From contig NZ_JALM01000016.1 in NCBI RefSeq assembly GCF_000737195.2, forward strand, positions 1 to 64,000: DNA of 64,000 bases, read 5' to 3'. Positions 25,926 to 36,691 of the stretch are shown here, piece by piece (positions within the stretch are counted from its first letter, which is position 1; each line of letters opens with the position of its first letter). The notes beneath the pieces were generated by a model. The model was not told the DNA's origin, did no database searches, and saw only the letters and a list, made by a program, of their open reading frames with translations. A program made the translations under genes and the position numbers. This DNA is from Sciscionella sediminilitoris. GTDB taxonomy: Bacteria > Actinomycetota > Actinomycetes > Mycobacteriales > Pseudonocardiaceae.

Positions 25926-26495
25926 GTGCGGGTACTTGGCGTTGACCCGGGCCTGACCAGGTGCGGGCTCGGCGTGGTCGACGGGACCGGTGGGCGCACC
26001 GTGCGCTGTGTGGATGTCGGCGTGGTGCGCACACCCGCCGATGCGGAGCTCGCCACCCGGCTGCTGCTGGTGGCCGAGGCCGCCGAGCGCTGGCTCGAGG
26101 AATACCGCCCGGAAGTGGTCGCGATCGAGCGGGTGTTCAGCCAGCACAACGTGCGCACCGCGATGGGCACCGCGCAGGCCGGCGGGGTGGTGGCGCTGGC
26201 CGCGGCACGGCGCGGTATCACCGTCGCGTTCCACACCCCCTCGGAGATGAAGGCCGCGGTCACCGGCTCGGGACAGGCGGACAAGAAGCAGGTCACCGCG
26301 ATGGTGACCCGGCTGCTCGGGCTCGACCAGCGCCCGAGCCCGGCGGACGCGGCGGACGCGCTCGGGCTCGCGATCTGTCACGTGTGGCGCGGTCCGATGA
26401 ACAACCGGATGTCCGAGGCCAGGCGGCGCTCGGCGGAACTCGCCAAGGCGCACCGGGCGAAGCTGGCCAAGGCGCAACGGGAGGCACGGCGATGA
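25926..26495 (+). CDS. ruvC: Holliday junction endodeoxyribonuclease RuvC
   Basis: A 189-residue RNase H-fold resolvase. Acidic catalytic residues are seen in [21 protein letters not shown] and the C-terminal DAADALGLA. The GTG at 25926 is preferred because GGAGG ends seven bases before it; a GTG at 25920 is too close. The protein is slightly longer than E. coli RuvC through a basic Lys/Arg-rich tail. It overlaps ruvA by four bases and carries a LexA box upstream. Confidence 0.96.
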   Translation: MRVLGVDPGLTRCGLGVVDGTGGRTVRCVDVGVVRTPADAELATRLLLVAEAAERWLEEYRPEVVAIERVFSQHNVRTAMGTAQAGGVVALAAARRGITVAFHTPSEMKAAVTGSGQADKKQVTAMVTRLLGLDQRPSPADAADALGLAICHVWRGPMNNRMSEARRRSAELAKAHRAKLAKAQREARR

Positions 26496-27085
26496 TCAGT
26501 CAGCTGCGCGGCACGGTGGTCGGTATCGGACTCGACTCCTGCGTGCTCGACGTGGGCGGGGTCGGCTACGCGATCCTGGCGACCCCGGCGACCCTGGCCG
26601 TCCTGCGCACCGGAACCGAGGCGACGCTGGCGACCTCGCTCGTGGTGCGCGAGGACTCCATGACCCTCTACGGGTTCACCGACACCGAGGCGCGGGACCT
26701 GTTCACCCTGCTGCAGACGGTCTCCGGGATCGGCCCGCGGATCGCGCTCGCGATGCTGGCCGTGCTCGAACCGGACGCGCTCACCACGGCGATCGCCGAG
26801 GAGGATGTGCGCACCCTGACCACGGTGCCCGGGATCGGGCGCAAGGGCGCCGAACGGCTCGTGCTCGAACTGCGCGACAAGGTCGGTGCGGTGCGCGGGG
26901 CGAACTCGGCGGCTCAGCCGGCCAGTGGCGGGGTCCGCGCCTCGGTCGTCGAAGCGCTCACCGGGCTCGGGTTCGCGGTCAAACAGGCCGAGTCCGCGGT
27001 GGACAAGGTGCTCGCCCAGAACGAACAGCCGCACGAGAACTCCGCCGTGCTGCGCGGCGCGCTTACTATGCTCGGGCGCAAGTAA
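26492..27085 (+). CDS. ruvA: Holliday junction branch migration protein RuvA
   Basis: A 197-residue RuvA: N-terminal OB fold ([17 protein letters not shown]), two helix-hairpin-helix motifs ([13 protein letters not shown] and [12 protein letters not shown]) and a C-terminal domain that contacts RuvB. It forms tetramers on four-way junctions. The start overlaps the ruvC stop as ATGA; ruvB starts 15 bases downstream. Confidence 0.97.
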   Translation: MISQLRGTVVGIGLDSCVLDVGGVGYAILATPATLAVLRTGTEATLATSLVVREDSMTLYGFTDTEARDLFTLLQTVSGIGPRIALAMLAVLEPDALTTAIAEEDVRTLTTVPGIGRKGAERLVLELRDKVGAVRGANSAAQPASGGVRASVVEALTGLGFAVKQAESAVDKVLAQNEQPHENSAVLRGALTMLGRK

Positions 27086-27100
27086 CGAGGAGCGCCCGCG

Positions 27101-28150
27101 ATGGACAGTGACGACGAGCAGGAACGGGAAGTCGCCCCCGAGGCGATGGTGGCCGACCTCGATGTGGAATCGACGCTGCGGCCCAAGACGCTGCGCGAGT
27201 TCATCGGCCAGGAGAAGGTCTCCGAACAGCTCGAGCTGGTGCTGCACGGTGCCAAGCAGCGTGGCGAATCCCCGGACCACGTGCTGCTCTCCGGCCCGCC
27301 CGGGCTCGGCAAGACCAGCCTCGCGATGATCATCGCCGCCGAACTGGGCACCTCGCTGCGGGTCACCTCCGGTCCGGCGCTCGAGCGGCCCGGCGATCTC
27401 GCGGCCATGCTGTCCAATCTCGCCGAGGGCGATGTGCTGTTCATCGACGAGATCCACCGGATCGCGCGCCCGGCCGAGGAGATGCTGTACCTGGCCATGG
27501 AGGACTTCCGGGTGGACGTGGTCGTCGGGAAGGGGCCCGGTGCCACCAGCATTCCCCTCGACGTGGCGCCGTTCACCCTGGTCGGGGCGACCACCCGGTC
27601 CGGGGCGCTGACCTCCCCGCTGCGCGACCGTTTCGGGTTCACCGGGCACATGGAGTTCTATCGCCCGGCCGAACTGGAACTGGTGGTGCGCCGTTCCGCG
27701 GGGATCCTCGGCATCGAGCTGCACGCGGACGGCGGCACCGAGATCGCGCGGCGGTCCCGGGGTACCCCACGGATCGCGAACCGGCTGCTGCGCCGGGTCC
27801 GCGACTACGCCCAGGTGCGCGCGGACGGAGCGGTGACCCTGGAGACGGCCCGCGCCGCGCTCGAGGTCTACGACGTGGACGAACTGGGCCTGGACCGCCT
27901 GGACCGCGCGGTGCTCAGCGCCCTGGTGCGCAGCTTCAACGGCGGACCGGTCGGCGTGTCCACGCTCGCGGTCTCGGTCGGCGAGGAATCGAGCACCGTG
28001 GAGGAGGTCTGCGAACCGTACCTTGTACGGGCGGGTATGCTCGCTCGCACTCCGCGTGGGCGGGTGGCCACCGCCGCGGCATGGGCGCACCTCGGACTGA
28101 CCGCGCCACCGGATGCGGTGGGTGACGGGCAAGCTACCCTTTTCGGGTGA
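27101..28150 (+). CDS. ruvB: Holliday junction branch migration ATPase RuvB
   Basis: A 349-residue AAA+ motor. Walker [10 protein letters not shown] is at about residues 65-73, Walker B is FIDEIHR and the sensor/arginine-finger region [17 protein letters not shown] follows; the C-terminal winged helix ends the protein. It works with RuvA to migrate junctions resolved by RuvC. A clear GAGGAG lies upstream of the ATG. Confidence 0.98.
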   Translation: MDSDDEQEREVAPEAMVADLDVESTLRPKTLREFIGQEKVSEQLELVLHGAKQRGESPDHVLLSGPPGLGKTSLAMIIAAELGTSLRVTSGPALERPGDLAAMLSNLAEGDVLFIDEIHRIARPAEEMLYLAMEDFRVDVVVGKGPGATSIPLDVAPFTLVGATTRSGALTSPLRDRFGFTGHMEFYRPAELELVVRRSAGILGIELHADGGTEIARRSRGTPRIANRLLRRVRDYAQVRADGAVTLETARAALEVYDVDELGLDRLDRAVLSALVRSFNGGPVGVSTLAVSVGEESSTVEEVCEPYLVRAGMLARTPRGRVATAAAWAHLGLTAPPDAVGDGQATLFG

Positions 28151-28315
28151 CGGGCTGCGCTACACTCGGTTGTCGAGGGCGTCTACCTCGGCAGGTTGTC
28201 GCGGCGTGGCACACTGGGTAGCGCGGAATCGGACAATCTAAGAACTTGAGCACCGCTCAGACGGGCGAGTGCCCAGCACGACGACGTGGCGCCGAAGCCA
28301 CCCGAATGGAGAGCA

Positions 28316-28702
28316 ATGTCCCAGACCCTGATCCTCCCGCTCCTCATCCTGGTCCTCGCGATTCCGATGTTCTTCAGCTTCCGCAAGCAGAAGCGGATGC
28401 AGCAGCAGCAGCGGGATCTGCAGAGCTCGATCGGCCCCGGTGACCGCGTCATGACCACCTCCGGCCTGTACGGCACGGTGAGCAGGACCGACGACACCAC
28501 GATCGACATCGAGATCGCCCCCGGCATGGTCACGACCTGGCTGCGCCAGGCGGTCCGCGAGAAGGTGCAGCCGGAGACCGAGGCGGACACCGCGACCACC
28601 GCGGAGACCCCGGCCGAGAGCAGCGAGAACACCGAGCCCGCCGAGGTCGAGGCCACCAGTGGCGCCAGCGTCGCGGAGCCGCTCGAGCACAAGACTCGCT
28701 GA
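28316..28702 (+). CDS. yajC: preprotein translocase subunit YajC
   Basis: A 128-residue protein with a single N-terminal transmembrane helix (LILPLLILVLAIPMFFSF) followed by the YajC core (RKQKRMQQQQRDLQ, then GDRVMTTSGLYGTV) and a Glu/Thr/Pro-rich C-terminal tail of low complexity. It is an accessory component of the SecDF complex. The ATG at 28316 follows GGAGA. The 165-bp gap after ruvB holds a possible promoter (TTGTCG, 17 bases, TAGCGC) and no other gene. Confidence 0.93.
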   Translation: MSQTLILPLLILVLAIPMFFSFRKQKRMQQQQRDLQSSIGPGDRVMTTSGLYGTVSRTDDTTIDIEIAPGMVTTWLRQAVREKVQPETEADTATTAETPAESSENTEPAEVEATSGASVAEPLEHKTR

Positions 28703-28899
28703 GGCTGGCGTAACTCCGGCCCGGAACACCGACCGAACACCGGTGCGAGTACGGTGTGGCCAACCTATTACCGCCCGCTGTCTCCGCTCCGGCGTGCAGA
28801 CCACCGGCAGGCGCGCAGTCGCCTCTGGTGGTTTTCGCGTGTACGGGCTGCGGAGCGCGATGAGGACCGTTCAGCGGCAATTGAGGAGATCGACGGACC

Positions 28900-30546
28900 G
28901 TGGCACCCCCGGCTGCGCGAATTCGCCCGGCACGTTACCTGTGGACGTTCCTGGCCATCGTGGTGATCCTGTACGGCTTGGTGTTCTTCACCGGTAACGG
29001 GAAACCGGAGCCGAAACTCGGCATCGACCTGCAGGGCGGAACGACCGTCACGCTCACCGCGCGCAGCCCGGACGGCAAGAGCCCACAGCGTGACCAGCTC
29101 AACCAGGCCCGCGAACTCATCGAGCAACGGGTCAACGGCATGGGTATCGCCGGTACCGAGGTGGTGCTGGACGGCAACAACATCGTGATCACCGCCCCCG
29201 GGCAGGGCGGCGACGATGTCAAGAGCCTCGGCCAGACCGCGAAGCTGAACTTCCGTCCGGTCGTCGGCCAGCCGGTCCCGTTCACCCCGCCACCGCCGGG
29301 GAAACAGCAACAGGGCGATCAGCAGAAGCCACCGGGCAACGCCTCGAACTCGCCGAAACCGCAGGGGCGTCCGGCCCCGGCAACCGACGCGGCCTCGCGC
29401 GCGGCCCCCAACGGGTCGGGAGCGGTGGACCCGAAGGTGGCCAAGGAAATCGCGGAGGCAAAGGCCACCCGGCAGAGCACTGATCCGAAGGTGCAACAGG
29501 CGGCGATCAAGGCGCTGGACTGCTCGAAGCCGGATCCGCTCGTCGGCAATGATGATGCGGACAAGCCGCTGGTCACCTGCAACAAGGAACATACGCAGAA
29601 GTACGTGCTCGGGCCGACTTTCCTGGACGGCCAGCAGGTCGCGAGTACCAGCTCCGGCATGGACCAGAGCAGCGGCGGCTATTCGGTGAACCTGACGTTC
29701 AAATCCGAGGGCGCCAAGAAGTGGGGCGACTTCACATCGAAGAACGTCGGCAAGCAGGTCGCGGTCGTGCTGGACAGCACCGTGCAATCCGATCCGGTCA
29801 TCCGGGCGGCCACGTCCAGCAGCACCTCGATTACGGGGAACTTCAACCAGGAGGAGGCCAAGCACCTGGCCGAAATCCTCAAGTACGGTTCGCTTCCGCT
29901 GTCCTTCCACTCGTCGAACGCGGAGACGATCTCCGCGACCCTCGGCCTCTCCTCGCTGGAGGCGGGGCTGATCGCGGGCGGTATCGGGCTGGCGGTCGTG
30001 TTCATCTACTGCCTGATCTACTACCGGCTGCTCGGGGTGCTCACGATCCTGTCGCTGGGACTCTCGATCGGGCTGGTGTACGCGGTGCTCGTGCTGCTCG
30101 GCCGGTGGATGGGGTACAGCCTCGACCTCGCCGGGGTGGCTGGGGTCATCATCTCGATCGGTATCACCGCCGATTCCTTCGTCGTGTTCTTCGAACGATT
30201 AAAGGACGAGGTACGGGAGGGCAGAACCGTCCGGTCCGCGGTGCCGCGCGCCTGGGTGCGTGCGCGGCGCACGATCCTGTCCGCGGACGCGGTGAGCTTC
30301 CTCGCCGCCGCGGTGCTCTACATACTCGCCGTCGGGGATGTGAAGGGCTTCGCGTTCACGCTCGGCCTGTCCACGGTGCTCGACCTGGTCGTCGTGTTCC
30401 TGGTGACGCATCCGCTCGTCGCCTTGGCTTCGAAGTCGAAGACGCTTACCAAGCCGAGCTTCTCCGGGCTCGGTGCCGTGCAGAAGATGGGTGCGACCGC
30501 GCGTAAGCAGGCCGCTTCCGGGACCAGCGCCGGGGGTGCGAAGTGA
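28900..30546 (+). CDS. secD: protein translocase subunit SecD
   Basis: A 548-residue RND-type translocon accessory. TM1 is at about residues 14-34, the signature LGIDLQGGT follows, then a large periplasmic/extracellular domain and five C-terminal helices containing GVIISIGITADSFVVFFER. A Pro/Gln/Lys-rich low-complexity insert lies at about residues 128-170, as in other actinobacterial SecD proteins. GTG start with GAGGAG upstream. It overlaps secF by four bases (GTGA). Confidence 0.97.
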   Translation: MAPPAARIRPARYLWTFLAIVVILYGLVFFTGNGKPEPKLGIDLQGGTTVTLTARSPDGKSPQRDQLNQARELIEQRVNGMGIAGTEVVLDGNNIVITAPGQGGDDVKSLGQTAKLNFRPVVGQPVPFTPPPPGKQQQGDQQKPPGNASNSPKPQGRPAPATDAASRAAPNGSGAVDPKVAKEIAEAKATRQSTDPKVQQAAIKALDCSKPDPLVGNDDADKPLVTCNKEHTQKYVLGPTFLDGQQVASTSSGMDQSSGGYSVNLTFKSEGAKKWGDFTSKNVGKQVAVVLDSTVQSDPVIRAATSSSTSITGNFNQEEAKHLAEILKYGSLPLSFHSSNAETISATLGLSSLEAGLIAGGIGLAVVFIYCLIYYRLLGVLTILSLGLSIGLVYAVLVLLGRWMGYSLDLAGVAGVIISIGITADSFVVFFERLKDEVREGRTVRSAVPRAWVRARRTILSADAVSFLAAAVLYILAVGDVKGFAFTLGLSTVLDLVVVFLVTHPLVALASKSKTLTKPSFSGLGAVQKMGATARKQAASGTSAGGAK

Positions 30547-31853
30547 CCACGACCTCGACGAGCTCGACAGGGGACAACCGGGAAGAGGGCGGCTTCTTCC
30601 ACCGGTTGCACACCGGGACCGGCGCGCTGGACATCGTCGGCAAGCGCAAGCGCTGGTACATCGTATTCGCGGCGCTGCTGGTGATCGCGGTCATCTCGAT
30701 GGTCGTACGTGGGTTCAACTTCGGCATCGATTTCGAGGGCGGGACCAAGCTCGAACTGCCCGCGCACGGGGCCAATGGCACGATCTCGGTGGAACAGGCC
30801 GGTGACGCTTTCACCAAGTCCCTCGGCCACACACCCGAGGCGGTGCAGTCCGTGGGTACCGGTTCCTCGGCGAGCATTCAGATCCGCACCACCGACCTGA
30901 ATGCCGCGCAGACGGCCAAGGTCAAGAGCGAGCTGTTCAACGATCTCAAGCCGATCGGTGCCGACGGACAGGCGAGCCAGGAATCGATCACCGATTCCGC
31001 GGTGAGCGCGTCCTGGGGCGGGGACATCTCCCAGCAGGCGTTGATCGCGCTCGCCGTGTTCCTGGTGCTGGTCGCGGTGTTCCTCGCGTTCTACTTCGAA
31101 CGCTGGATGGCGGTCGCGGCGATCATGGCGCTGTTCAACGACATCATCGTCACCGCCGGCGTGTACTCGCTCGTCGGTTTCGAGGTCACCCCGGCGACCG
31201 TGATCGGTCTGCTCACCATCCTCGGGTTCTCGCTCTACGACACGGTGGTGGTGTTCGACAAGGTCCGGGAGAACACCCGCGGCCTGCTCGGGCTGACCAG
31301 GCGCACCTATCCGGAGGCGGCGAACCTCGCGGTCAACCAGACGTTGATGCGCTCGATCAACACCTCGCTGATCGCGCTGCTCCCGGTGCTCGGCCTGCTC
31401 ATCGTGGGTGTCGCCCTGCTCGGTACCGGCACCCTCACCGACCTGGCTCTCGTGCAGATGGTCGGCATGATCTCCGGTGCGCTGTCCTCGATCTGCCTGG
31501 CGACACCACTGCTCGTGGACTTCAAGATGCGCGAGCAGCCGTACCGCCGGCAGCAGGCGCGGGTGTTCGAGCGCAGGCGCAAGCTGGCCGGGCGAGTCGC
31601 GGCCACCGAGGATGTCGACACCGGTGACGACGAGGCACTCGCCGCCGAACTGCGCAACGAGCAGGCCATGGCCGCGGCCTCGAGCGTGCCCGCGCGACCG
31701 GGCAAGAGCGGGGCCGCCCACCGCGCCGGTCAGCAGAAGGGCGGTAAGCCGCCGCAGGGCAAGGGCCAGAGCAAGACATCACAGGGCAAGGGGCAGCAGC
31801 AGCCGCGGCCGACCGGCAAGAGTAACCGGCCGAGCGGGAAACGGCGTTCATGA
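30543..31853 (+). CDS. secF: protein translocase subunit SecF
   Basis: A 436-residue SecF with TM1 near residue 40, the signature NFGIDFEGGTKLE, and C-terminal helices including ILGFSLYDTVVVFDKVREN. A hydrophilic Lys/Gln/Gly-rich tail of about 60 residues is typical of actinobacterial SecF. It works with SecD in proton-motive-force-driven protein export. Its stop overlaps the apt start. Confidence 0.97.
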   Translation: MTTTSTSSTGDNREEGGFFHRLHTGTGALDIVGKRKRWYIVFAALLVIAVISMVVRGFNFGIDFEGGTKLELPAHGANGTISVEQAGDAFTKSLGHTPEAVQSVGTGSSASIQIRTTDLNAAQTAKVKSELFNDLKPIGADGQASQESITDSAVSASWGGDISQQALIALAVFLVLVAVFLAFYFERWMAVAAIMALFNDIIVTAGVYSLVGFEVTPATVIGLLTILGFSLYDTVVVFDKVRENTRGLLGLTRRTYPEAANLAVNQTLMRSINTSLIALLPVLGLLIVGVALLGTGTLTDLALVQMVGMISGALSSICLATPLLVDFKMREQPYRRQQARVFERRRKLAGRVAATEDVDTGDDEALAAELRNEQAMAAASSVPARPGKSGAAHRAGQQKGGKPPQGKGQSKTSQGKGQQQPRPTGKSNRPSGKRRS

Positions 31854-32374
31854 CGATGCGCCTGGAGCGGGCCCTCGACCTGATCAGTGAGGTGCCCGAC
31901 TTCCCCGAGCCGGGGGTGCGCTACCGCGATGTCACCCCGCTGCTCGCCGATCCGGACGGGTTCGCCGGGGTGACCGAGGCGCTCGCGGCGGAGATCCCGG
32001 ACGAGGTCGAGCTGGTTGCCGGGATCGAGGCGCGCGGTTTCGTGTTCGCCGCCTCGATCGCGCAGGCGCGCGGGCTCGGCATGCTCGCCCTGCGCAAACC
32101 GGGAAAGCTCCCCAAGGTCGCCGCCGAGGTGTCCTACCAGCTCGAGTACGGTTCCGCCCGACTCGAACTGCCCGCGGACACGGTGCGGCCAGGGGCACGG
32201 ATCGCGCTCGTGGACGACGTGCTGGCCACCGGGGGCACGCTCGCCGCCGCCGGCCGGCTCATCGAGTCCGTCGGTGCCACGGTCGTCTCGGTGAGTGTGG
32301 TGCTCGAACTGGCCGAGCTCGACGGCCGGACGGGGCTGACGGACCGGAAGGTGCACGCCCTGCGCACGTCCTGA
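31850..32374 (+). CDS. apt: adenine phosphoribosyltransferase
   Basis: A 174-residue type I PRTase that salvages adenine to AMP with PRPP. The adenine-binding N-terminus IPDFPEPG-like sequence (VPDFPEPGVRYRDVTPLL) and the PRPP loop ALVDDVLATGGTLAAA are present. It overlaps secF by four bases and precedes rel, the standard secDF-apt-rel order of many bacteria. Confidence 0.96.
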   Translation: MTMRLERALDLISEVPDFPEPGVRYRDVTPLLADPDGFAGVTEALAAEIPDEVELVAGIEARGFVFAASIAQARGLGMLALRKPGKLPKVAAEVSYQLEYGSARLELPADTVRPGARIALVDDVLATGGTLAAAGRLIESVGATVVSVSVVLELAELDGRTGLTDRKVHALRTS

Positions 32375-32441
32375 CAACGCTGCTTGGCCGCGCGAGTTAT
32401 CCTGGTGGCTTCCCGACTACGGTCGAACCTGAATTAGGGGA

Positions 32442-34802
32442 GTGCGGTTGAGCCAAGAGGCCAAACCAGCCGTCGACACGCCCGAGGACACCACAGCCGG
32501 TCCCGGCACCAGCGAGACCACGGGCACGACGACGGCGACGAACGGCACGCAGCGCGGTGCTTCGGCGACGCGCCGTGTCCGGGCGCGCTTGGCGCGGCGG
32601 ATCACCGCACAGCGCGCCGCCCCGGTCAAGCAGGTGCTCGAGCCTCTGGTCACGGTGCACCGTGAGCTGCACCCGAACGCGGACCTGGCGCTGCTCCAGC
32701 GCGCCTACGACGTGGCCGAACGGCTGCACCGCGAGCAGCGCCGCAAGTCCGGCGACCCCTACATCACCCATCCGCTCGCGGTGGCCACGATCCTCGCCGA
32801 ACTCGGTATGGACACCACGACCCTGGTCGCGGCGCTGCTGCACGACACCGTGGAGGACACCGGGTACGCCCTCGACCAGCTCGGCAAGGATTTCGGCGAC
32901 GAGGTGGCGCACCTCGTGGACGGGGTGACCAAACTCGACAAGGTCAAGCTGGGCAGCGCCGCGGAGGCGGAGACGATCCGCAAGATGGTGATCGCCATGG
33001 CCCGCGATCCTCGGGTGCTGGTGATCAAGCTGGCCGACCGGCTGCACAACATGCGCACCATGCGGTTCCTGCCGCCGGAGAAACAGAAGACCAAGGCGCG
33101 GGAAACCCTGGAGGTGCTCGCCCCACTGGCTCACCGGCTGGGCATGGCCACGGTCAAATGGGAGCTCGAGGACCTCGCCTTCGCGATCCTGCAGCCGAAG
33201 AAGTACGACGAGATCGTGCGGCTCGTCGCCGACCGGGCGCCGTCGAGGGACACCTATCTGCGCGGGGTGATTGACGAACTTTCCGCGCGGCTCAAGGAAT
33301 CCCGCGTGCAGGCGAAGGTCGAAGGCAGGCCGAAGCACTACTACTCGATCCACCAAAAGATGATCGTGCGCGGCCGCGAGTTCGACGACATCCACGATCT
33401 GGTCGCGGTGCGCATCCTGGTCGACGATGTGCGCGACTGCTACGCGGTCATGGGTGTGGTGCACGCGTTGTGGCAGCCGATGCCCGGGCGATTCAAGGAC
33501 TACATCGCCCAGCCGCGGTTCGGTGTTTACCAGTCGCTGCACACCACGGTGATCGGACCGGACGGCAAACCGCTCGAGGTACAGATCCGAACCGAGGAGA
33601 TGCACCAGACCGCCGAGTACGGGATCGCGGCGCACTGGCGGTACAAGGAAACCAAGGGCGCGCACAACGGCAGCAACGTCGAGGTCGACCAGATGGCCTG
33701 GATGCGCAAGCTGCTGGACTGGCAGCGTGAGGCCGCGGATCCCGGTGACTTCCTCGAGTCGCTGCGCTATGACCTCGCCGCCAGAGAGATCTTCGTGTTC
33801 ACCCCCAAGGGGGATGTGATCACCTTGCCCTCGGGTTCCACACCGGTCGACTTCGCCTACGCGGTGCACACCGAGGTGGGGCACCGGTGCATCGGGGCGC
33901 GGGTCAATGGCAGGCTCACCGCACTCGAACGCAAGATGGACAACGGCGACGTGGTGGAGATCTTCACCTCCAAGGCCGTGGATTCGGGACCGTCCCGCGA
34001 CTGGCTGTCCTTCGTGGCCTCCCCGCGGGCGAAGACGAAGATCAAGCAGTGGTTCGCCAAGGAGCGCCGCGAAGAGGCGATCGACACCGGCAAGGAGGCG
34101 ATCGGCAAGGAAGTCCGCAGGGTCGGTTTTCCCTTGCAGCGCCTCGTTTCTGGCGACTCCATGGGCGCGGTCGCCCGCGAGCTGCACCTGCAGGACATCT
34201 CCGCGCTCTACGCGGCGATCGGTGAGGGGCAGGTCTCCGCTCAGCACGTGGTGCAGCGGCTGGTCGCCCTGCTCGGCGGGGTGGAGCACGCCGAGGACGA
34301 GCTCGCCGAACGGCTGACCCCGTCCACCGTCACCGAACGGCGTGGTTCCGGGGATGCCGGGGTGATCGTGAAGGGCGCCACCGACGTCTGGGTCAAACTC
34401 GCCCGGTGCTGCACCCCGGTGCCCGGGGACGAGATCCTCGGCTTCGTCACCAGGGGCGGCGGGGTGAGTGTGCACCGCACCGACTGCACCAACGCCGATG
34501 ACCTGCGCTCCACCCCGGAGCGGCTGGTGGACGTCGACTGGGCACCATCGGAGTCCTCGGTGTTCCTGGTGGCCATCCAGGTGGAGGCGCTGGACCGGTC
34601 CCGATTGCTCTCCGATGTGACGAAGGTGCTCGCGGACGAGAAGGTCAACATCCTGTCCGCCTCGGTGACCACCTCGAAGGACCGGGTCGCGGTGAGCAGG
34701 TTCTCGTTCGAGATGGGCGACCCGAAACACCTCGGGCACGTGCTGCGCGCGGTGCGCGGCATCGAGGGCGTCTACGACGTCTACCGGGTGACCTCGAACT
34801 GA
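32442..34802 (+). CDS. rel: bifunctional (p)ppGpp synthetase/hydrolase
   Basis: A 786-residue long RSH enzyme controlling the stringent response. The HD hydrolase domain holds [11 protein letters not shown] and the metal motif HDTVED (residues 134-139); the synthetase domain contains [15 protein letters not shown]; then TGS ([17 protein letters not shown]), a helical/zinc-finger region ([14 protein letters not shown]) and a C-terminal ACT domain ([21 protein letters not shown]). The hydrolase motif is intact, so it should both make and degrade (p)ppGpp. GTG start after GGGG sequence. The transcript ends at a strong hairpin. Confidence 0.97.
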   Translation: MRLSQEAKPAVDTPEDTTAGPGTSETTGTTTATNGTQRGASATRRVRARLARRITAQRAAPVKQVLEPLVTVHRELHPNADLALLQRAYDVAERLHREQRRKSGDPYITHPLAVATILAELGMDTTTLVAALLHDTVEDTGYALDQLGKDFGDEVAHLVDGVTKLDKVKLGSAAEAETIRKMVIAMARDPRVLVIKLADRLHNMRTMRFLPPEKQKTKARETLEVLAPLAHRLGMATVKWELEDLAFAILQPKKYDEIVRLVADRAPSRDTYLRGVIDELSARLKESRVQAKVEGRPKHYYSIHQKMIVRGREFDDIHDLVAVRILVDDVRDCYAVMGVVHALWQPMPGRFKDYIAQPRFGVYQSLHTTVIGPDGKPLEVQIRTEEMHQTAEYGIAAHWRYKETKGAHNGSNVEVDQMAWMRKLLDWQREAADPGDFLESLRYDLAAREIFVFTPKGDVITLPSGSTPVDFAYAVHTEVGHRCIGARVNGRLTALERKMDNGDVVEIFTSKAVDSGPSRDWLSFVASPRAKTKIKQWFAKERREEAIDTGKEAIGKEVRRVGFPLQRLVSGDSMGAVARELHLQDISALYAAIGEGQVSAQHVVQRLVALLGGVEHAEDELAERLTPSTVTERRGSGDAGVIVKGATDVWVKLARCCTPVPGDEILGFVTRGGGVSVHRTDCTNADDLRSTPERLVDVDWAPSESSVFLVAIQVEALDRSRLLSDVTKVLADEKVNILSASVTTSKDRVAVSRFSFEMGDPKHLGHVLRAVRGIEGVYDVYRVTSN

Positions 34803-34817
34803 GACGGCACCGCCGGG

Positions 34818-34850
34818 ACCGGGTCCGGGTGTGTGCCACCCGAACCCGGT
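34818..34850. terminator. strong hairpin between convergent rel and cyclophilin genes
   Basis: Bases 34818-34831 pair with 34837-34850: a 14-position stem with one C-A mismatch and loop TGTGC, located between the two converging stops (34802 and 34857). It lacks a T-run on either strand but is the most stable inverted repeat seen in the window and is well placed to serve both genes. Confidence 0.7.
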
Positions 34851-34856
34851 GCGCGC

Positions 34857-35744
34857 TCAGGACTTCGCCGCGGTGGCCTTGGTGATCGTCACCGGCTTCT
34901 TCGGCGCACCGTCCCCGGGCGTCGGCTGACCGGTCTGCGGATCGGTCGAGGGCTTGATGCCGGCCTTGGCGACCGCATCGATGGTGCGCAGCCCCTCCTC
35001 ACCGATCGTGCCGAACACGTTGTAGTTCGGCGGCAGGTAGGTGTCCTTGAACACCAGGAAGAACTGGCTTCCGTTGGTGTTCTTGCCGCTGTTGGCCATG
35101 GCGATCGTGCCGCGCGGGTAGACGCGCATCTGCTGCCCCTGTGCCTGGGCGAGCTTCACCACCTCGGGCGGCGGGTTCTTGAGGTCCTTGGGCAGCTCGT
35201 CCGGACTGGTGTAGCCGGGACCACCGGCGCCGGTACCGAGTGGATCACCGCACTGCAGGATGCCCGCGGACAGCGGCTTCTGCTCGGCGACCATCTCCCG
35301 GTGGCACTTCGTGTTGTCGTAGAAGCCCTTGTCCAGCAAGTGCTGGATGCTCTGCACCGTGCACGGGGCCTTGGCGCGGTCCATCGTGACCGGGATCGGT
35401 CCCGCGGTGGTCTGGAAGTCGACCTGGACGGTGCCCTTCTTCGGGGTGCCGTACGGGTTCGGAGGCAACCCGACCTGCTTGTTCTTGGGCAGCTGCTTCT
35501 TCTCGGCCTCATTGGCCTTGTAGGCGCAGGTGTGTGCCCGGATGTCGGCCTCGCGCTCCGCCCGTACCTTGGCCTGGTGGTTGTTCCACCACACGATGCC
35601 GACCACGACAAGCACCACGACGACGAGCCCGAGCGCGGAGAAGATCAACAGCCGCTTGCGACGCTTGGCGCGGATCGCGGCGCGCTCGTTCCTGTGCGCC
35701 AGCTTGCGCTTCGCGGAGGCACGGCGCTGCTCATTGGTCGGCAC
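34857..35744 (-). CDS. membrane-anchored cyclophilin-type peptidyl-prolyl isomerase
   Basis: A 295-residue protein: basic N-terminal cytoplasmic segment, one transmembrane helix at about residues 32-52 (LLIFSALGLVVVVLVVVGIV), a linker, then a cyclophilin domain (VTMDRAKAPCTVQSIQHLLDK, and NTNGSQFFLVFKDTYL). It catalyses prolyl isomerisation outside the membrane, probably on exported proteins. The GTG at 35744 has GGGAG eight bases upstream; longer frames would overlap the divergent gene. It is a usual neighbour of rel and hisS in actinobacteria. Confidence 0.92.
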   Translation of the reverse strand: MPTNEQRRASAKRKLAHRNERAAIRAKRRKRLLIFSALGLVVVVLVVVGIVWWNNHQAKVRAEREADIRAHTCAYKANEAEKKQLPKNKQVGLPPNPYGTPKKGTVQVDFQTTAGPIPVTMDRAKAPCTVQSIQHLLDKGFYDNTKCHREMVAEQKPLSAGILQCGDPLGTGAGGPGYTSPDELPKDLKNPPPEVVKLAQAQGQQMRVYPRGTIAMANSGKNTNGSQFFLVFKDTYLPPNYNVFGTIGEEGLRTIDAVAKAGIKPSTDPQTGQPTPGDGAPKKPVTITKATAAKS

Positions 35745-35912
35745 CTGGAGAACTCCCTCGAAGGTCGATGAGTGATCACGTCTGGGGGTGCAGTGTATGG
35801 GCAGGCCGTGTGAATCCCGCGTACCCCTCGTCGGGATACCCTGGGGACACTGCTCATCGCGCGTCCGGCATGGTCGCCGCGCGATGTCTGTCGATATCCG
35901 GAGGTACAGTAA

Positions 35913-36605
35913 GTGCTCGTCGTTGGGTTCCCGGCCGGTGCGCTGCAGGCGAACTGCTACCTGCTCGCCGGCGGCGAGGGACAGCCGTGCGTGATCGTCG
36001 ACCCCGGTCAGGACGCGGTCGAGCCGATCACGGAGGCGGTGCGGAAGTACCGCCTCTCGCCTGCCGCTGTGCTGTGCACCCACGGGCACTTCGACCATGT
36101 GTACTCCCTGGCCCCGGTGTGCGCGGAGTACGAAGTCCCCGCGTGGATCCATCCCGCGGACCGGATGCTGCTCACCGACCCGCTGCAGGGCCTTTCCGCG
36201 GACACCGTGGCCATGTTCGGCGGCCGGTTCGAGCTGCATGAGCCGGACGAGGTGCATGCCCTCGAGGACGGCGCGGAGCTGGACCTCGCCGATCTGCGGT
36301 TCACCGTCGTCCATACCCCCGGCCATACCGAGGGCTCGGTCGTGTTCCGCACCAGCACCGAGGACGGTGGCCAGGTACTCCTGTCCGGGGACACCCTGTT
36401 CGCGGGTTCGATCGGGCGCACCGATCTCCCCGGCGGTTCCAGCGAGCGGATGACCGCGACGCTGCGGGACCGGATCCTGCCGCTGCCCGACGAGACGGTC
36501 GTCCTCCCAGGCCACGGCTCCTCCACGACGATCGGCCAGGAACGCGCCGCGAACCCGTTCCTGCGGCAGCTGGAGGAGGCCACCGTCCCCGCAAGCGGAC
36601 TGTGA
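35913..36605 (+). CDS. metallo-beta-lactamase-fold hydrolase, glyoxalase II-like
   Basis: A 230-residue MBL-fold enzyme with the zinc motif [10 protein letters not shown], the further histidine in [12 protein letters not shown] and the aspartate in [11 protein letters not shown], and a final GHGSST histidine. Such proteins hydrolyse thioesters such as S-lactoylglutathione analogues; actinobacteria lack glutathione, so a mycothiol or other thioester is more plausible. GTG start with GGAGG eight bases upstream. It precedes hisS by 86 bp. Confidence 0.9.
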   Translation: MLVVGFPAGALQANCYLLAGGEGQPCVIVDPGQDAVEPITEAVRKYRLSPAAVLCTHGHFDHVYSLAPVCAEYEVPAWIHPADRMLLTDPLQGLSADTVAMFGGRFELHEPDEVHALEDGAELDLADLRFTVVHTPGHTEGSVVFRTSTEDGGQVLLSGDTLFAGSIGRTDLPGGSSERMTATLRDRILPLPDETVVLPGHGSSTTIGQERAANPFLRQLEEATVPASGL

Positions 36606-36691
36606 GTCCGCCGCGCCGAGCGGGCCCCGGAACACGCCGAAGCCACACCGCACCATTGACGCGTCGAACAAGACAGGACATCACACACCCC

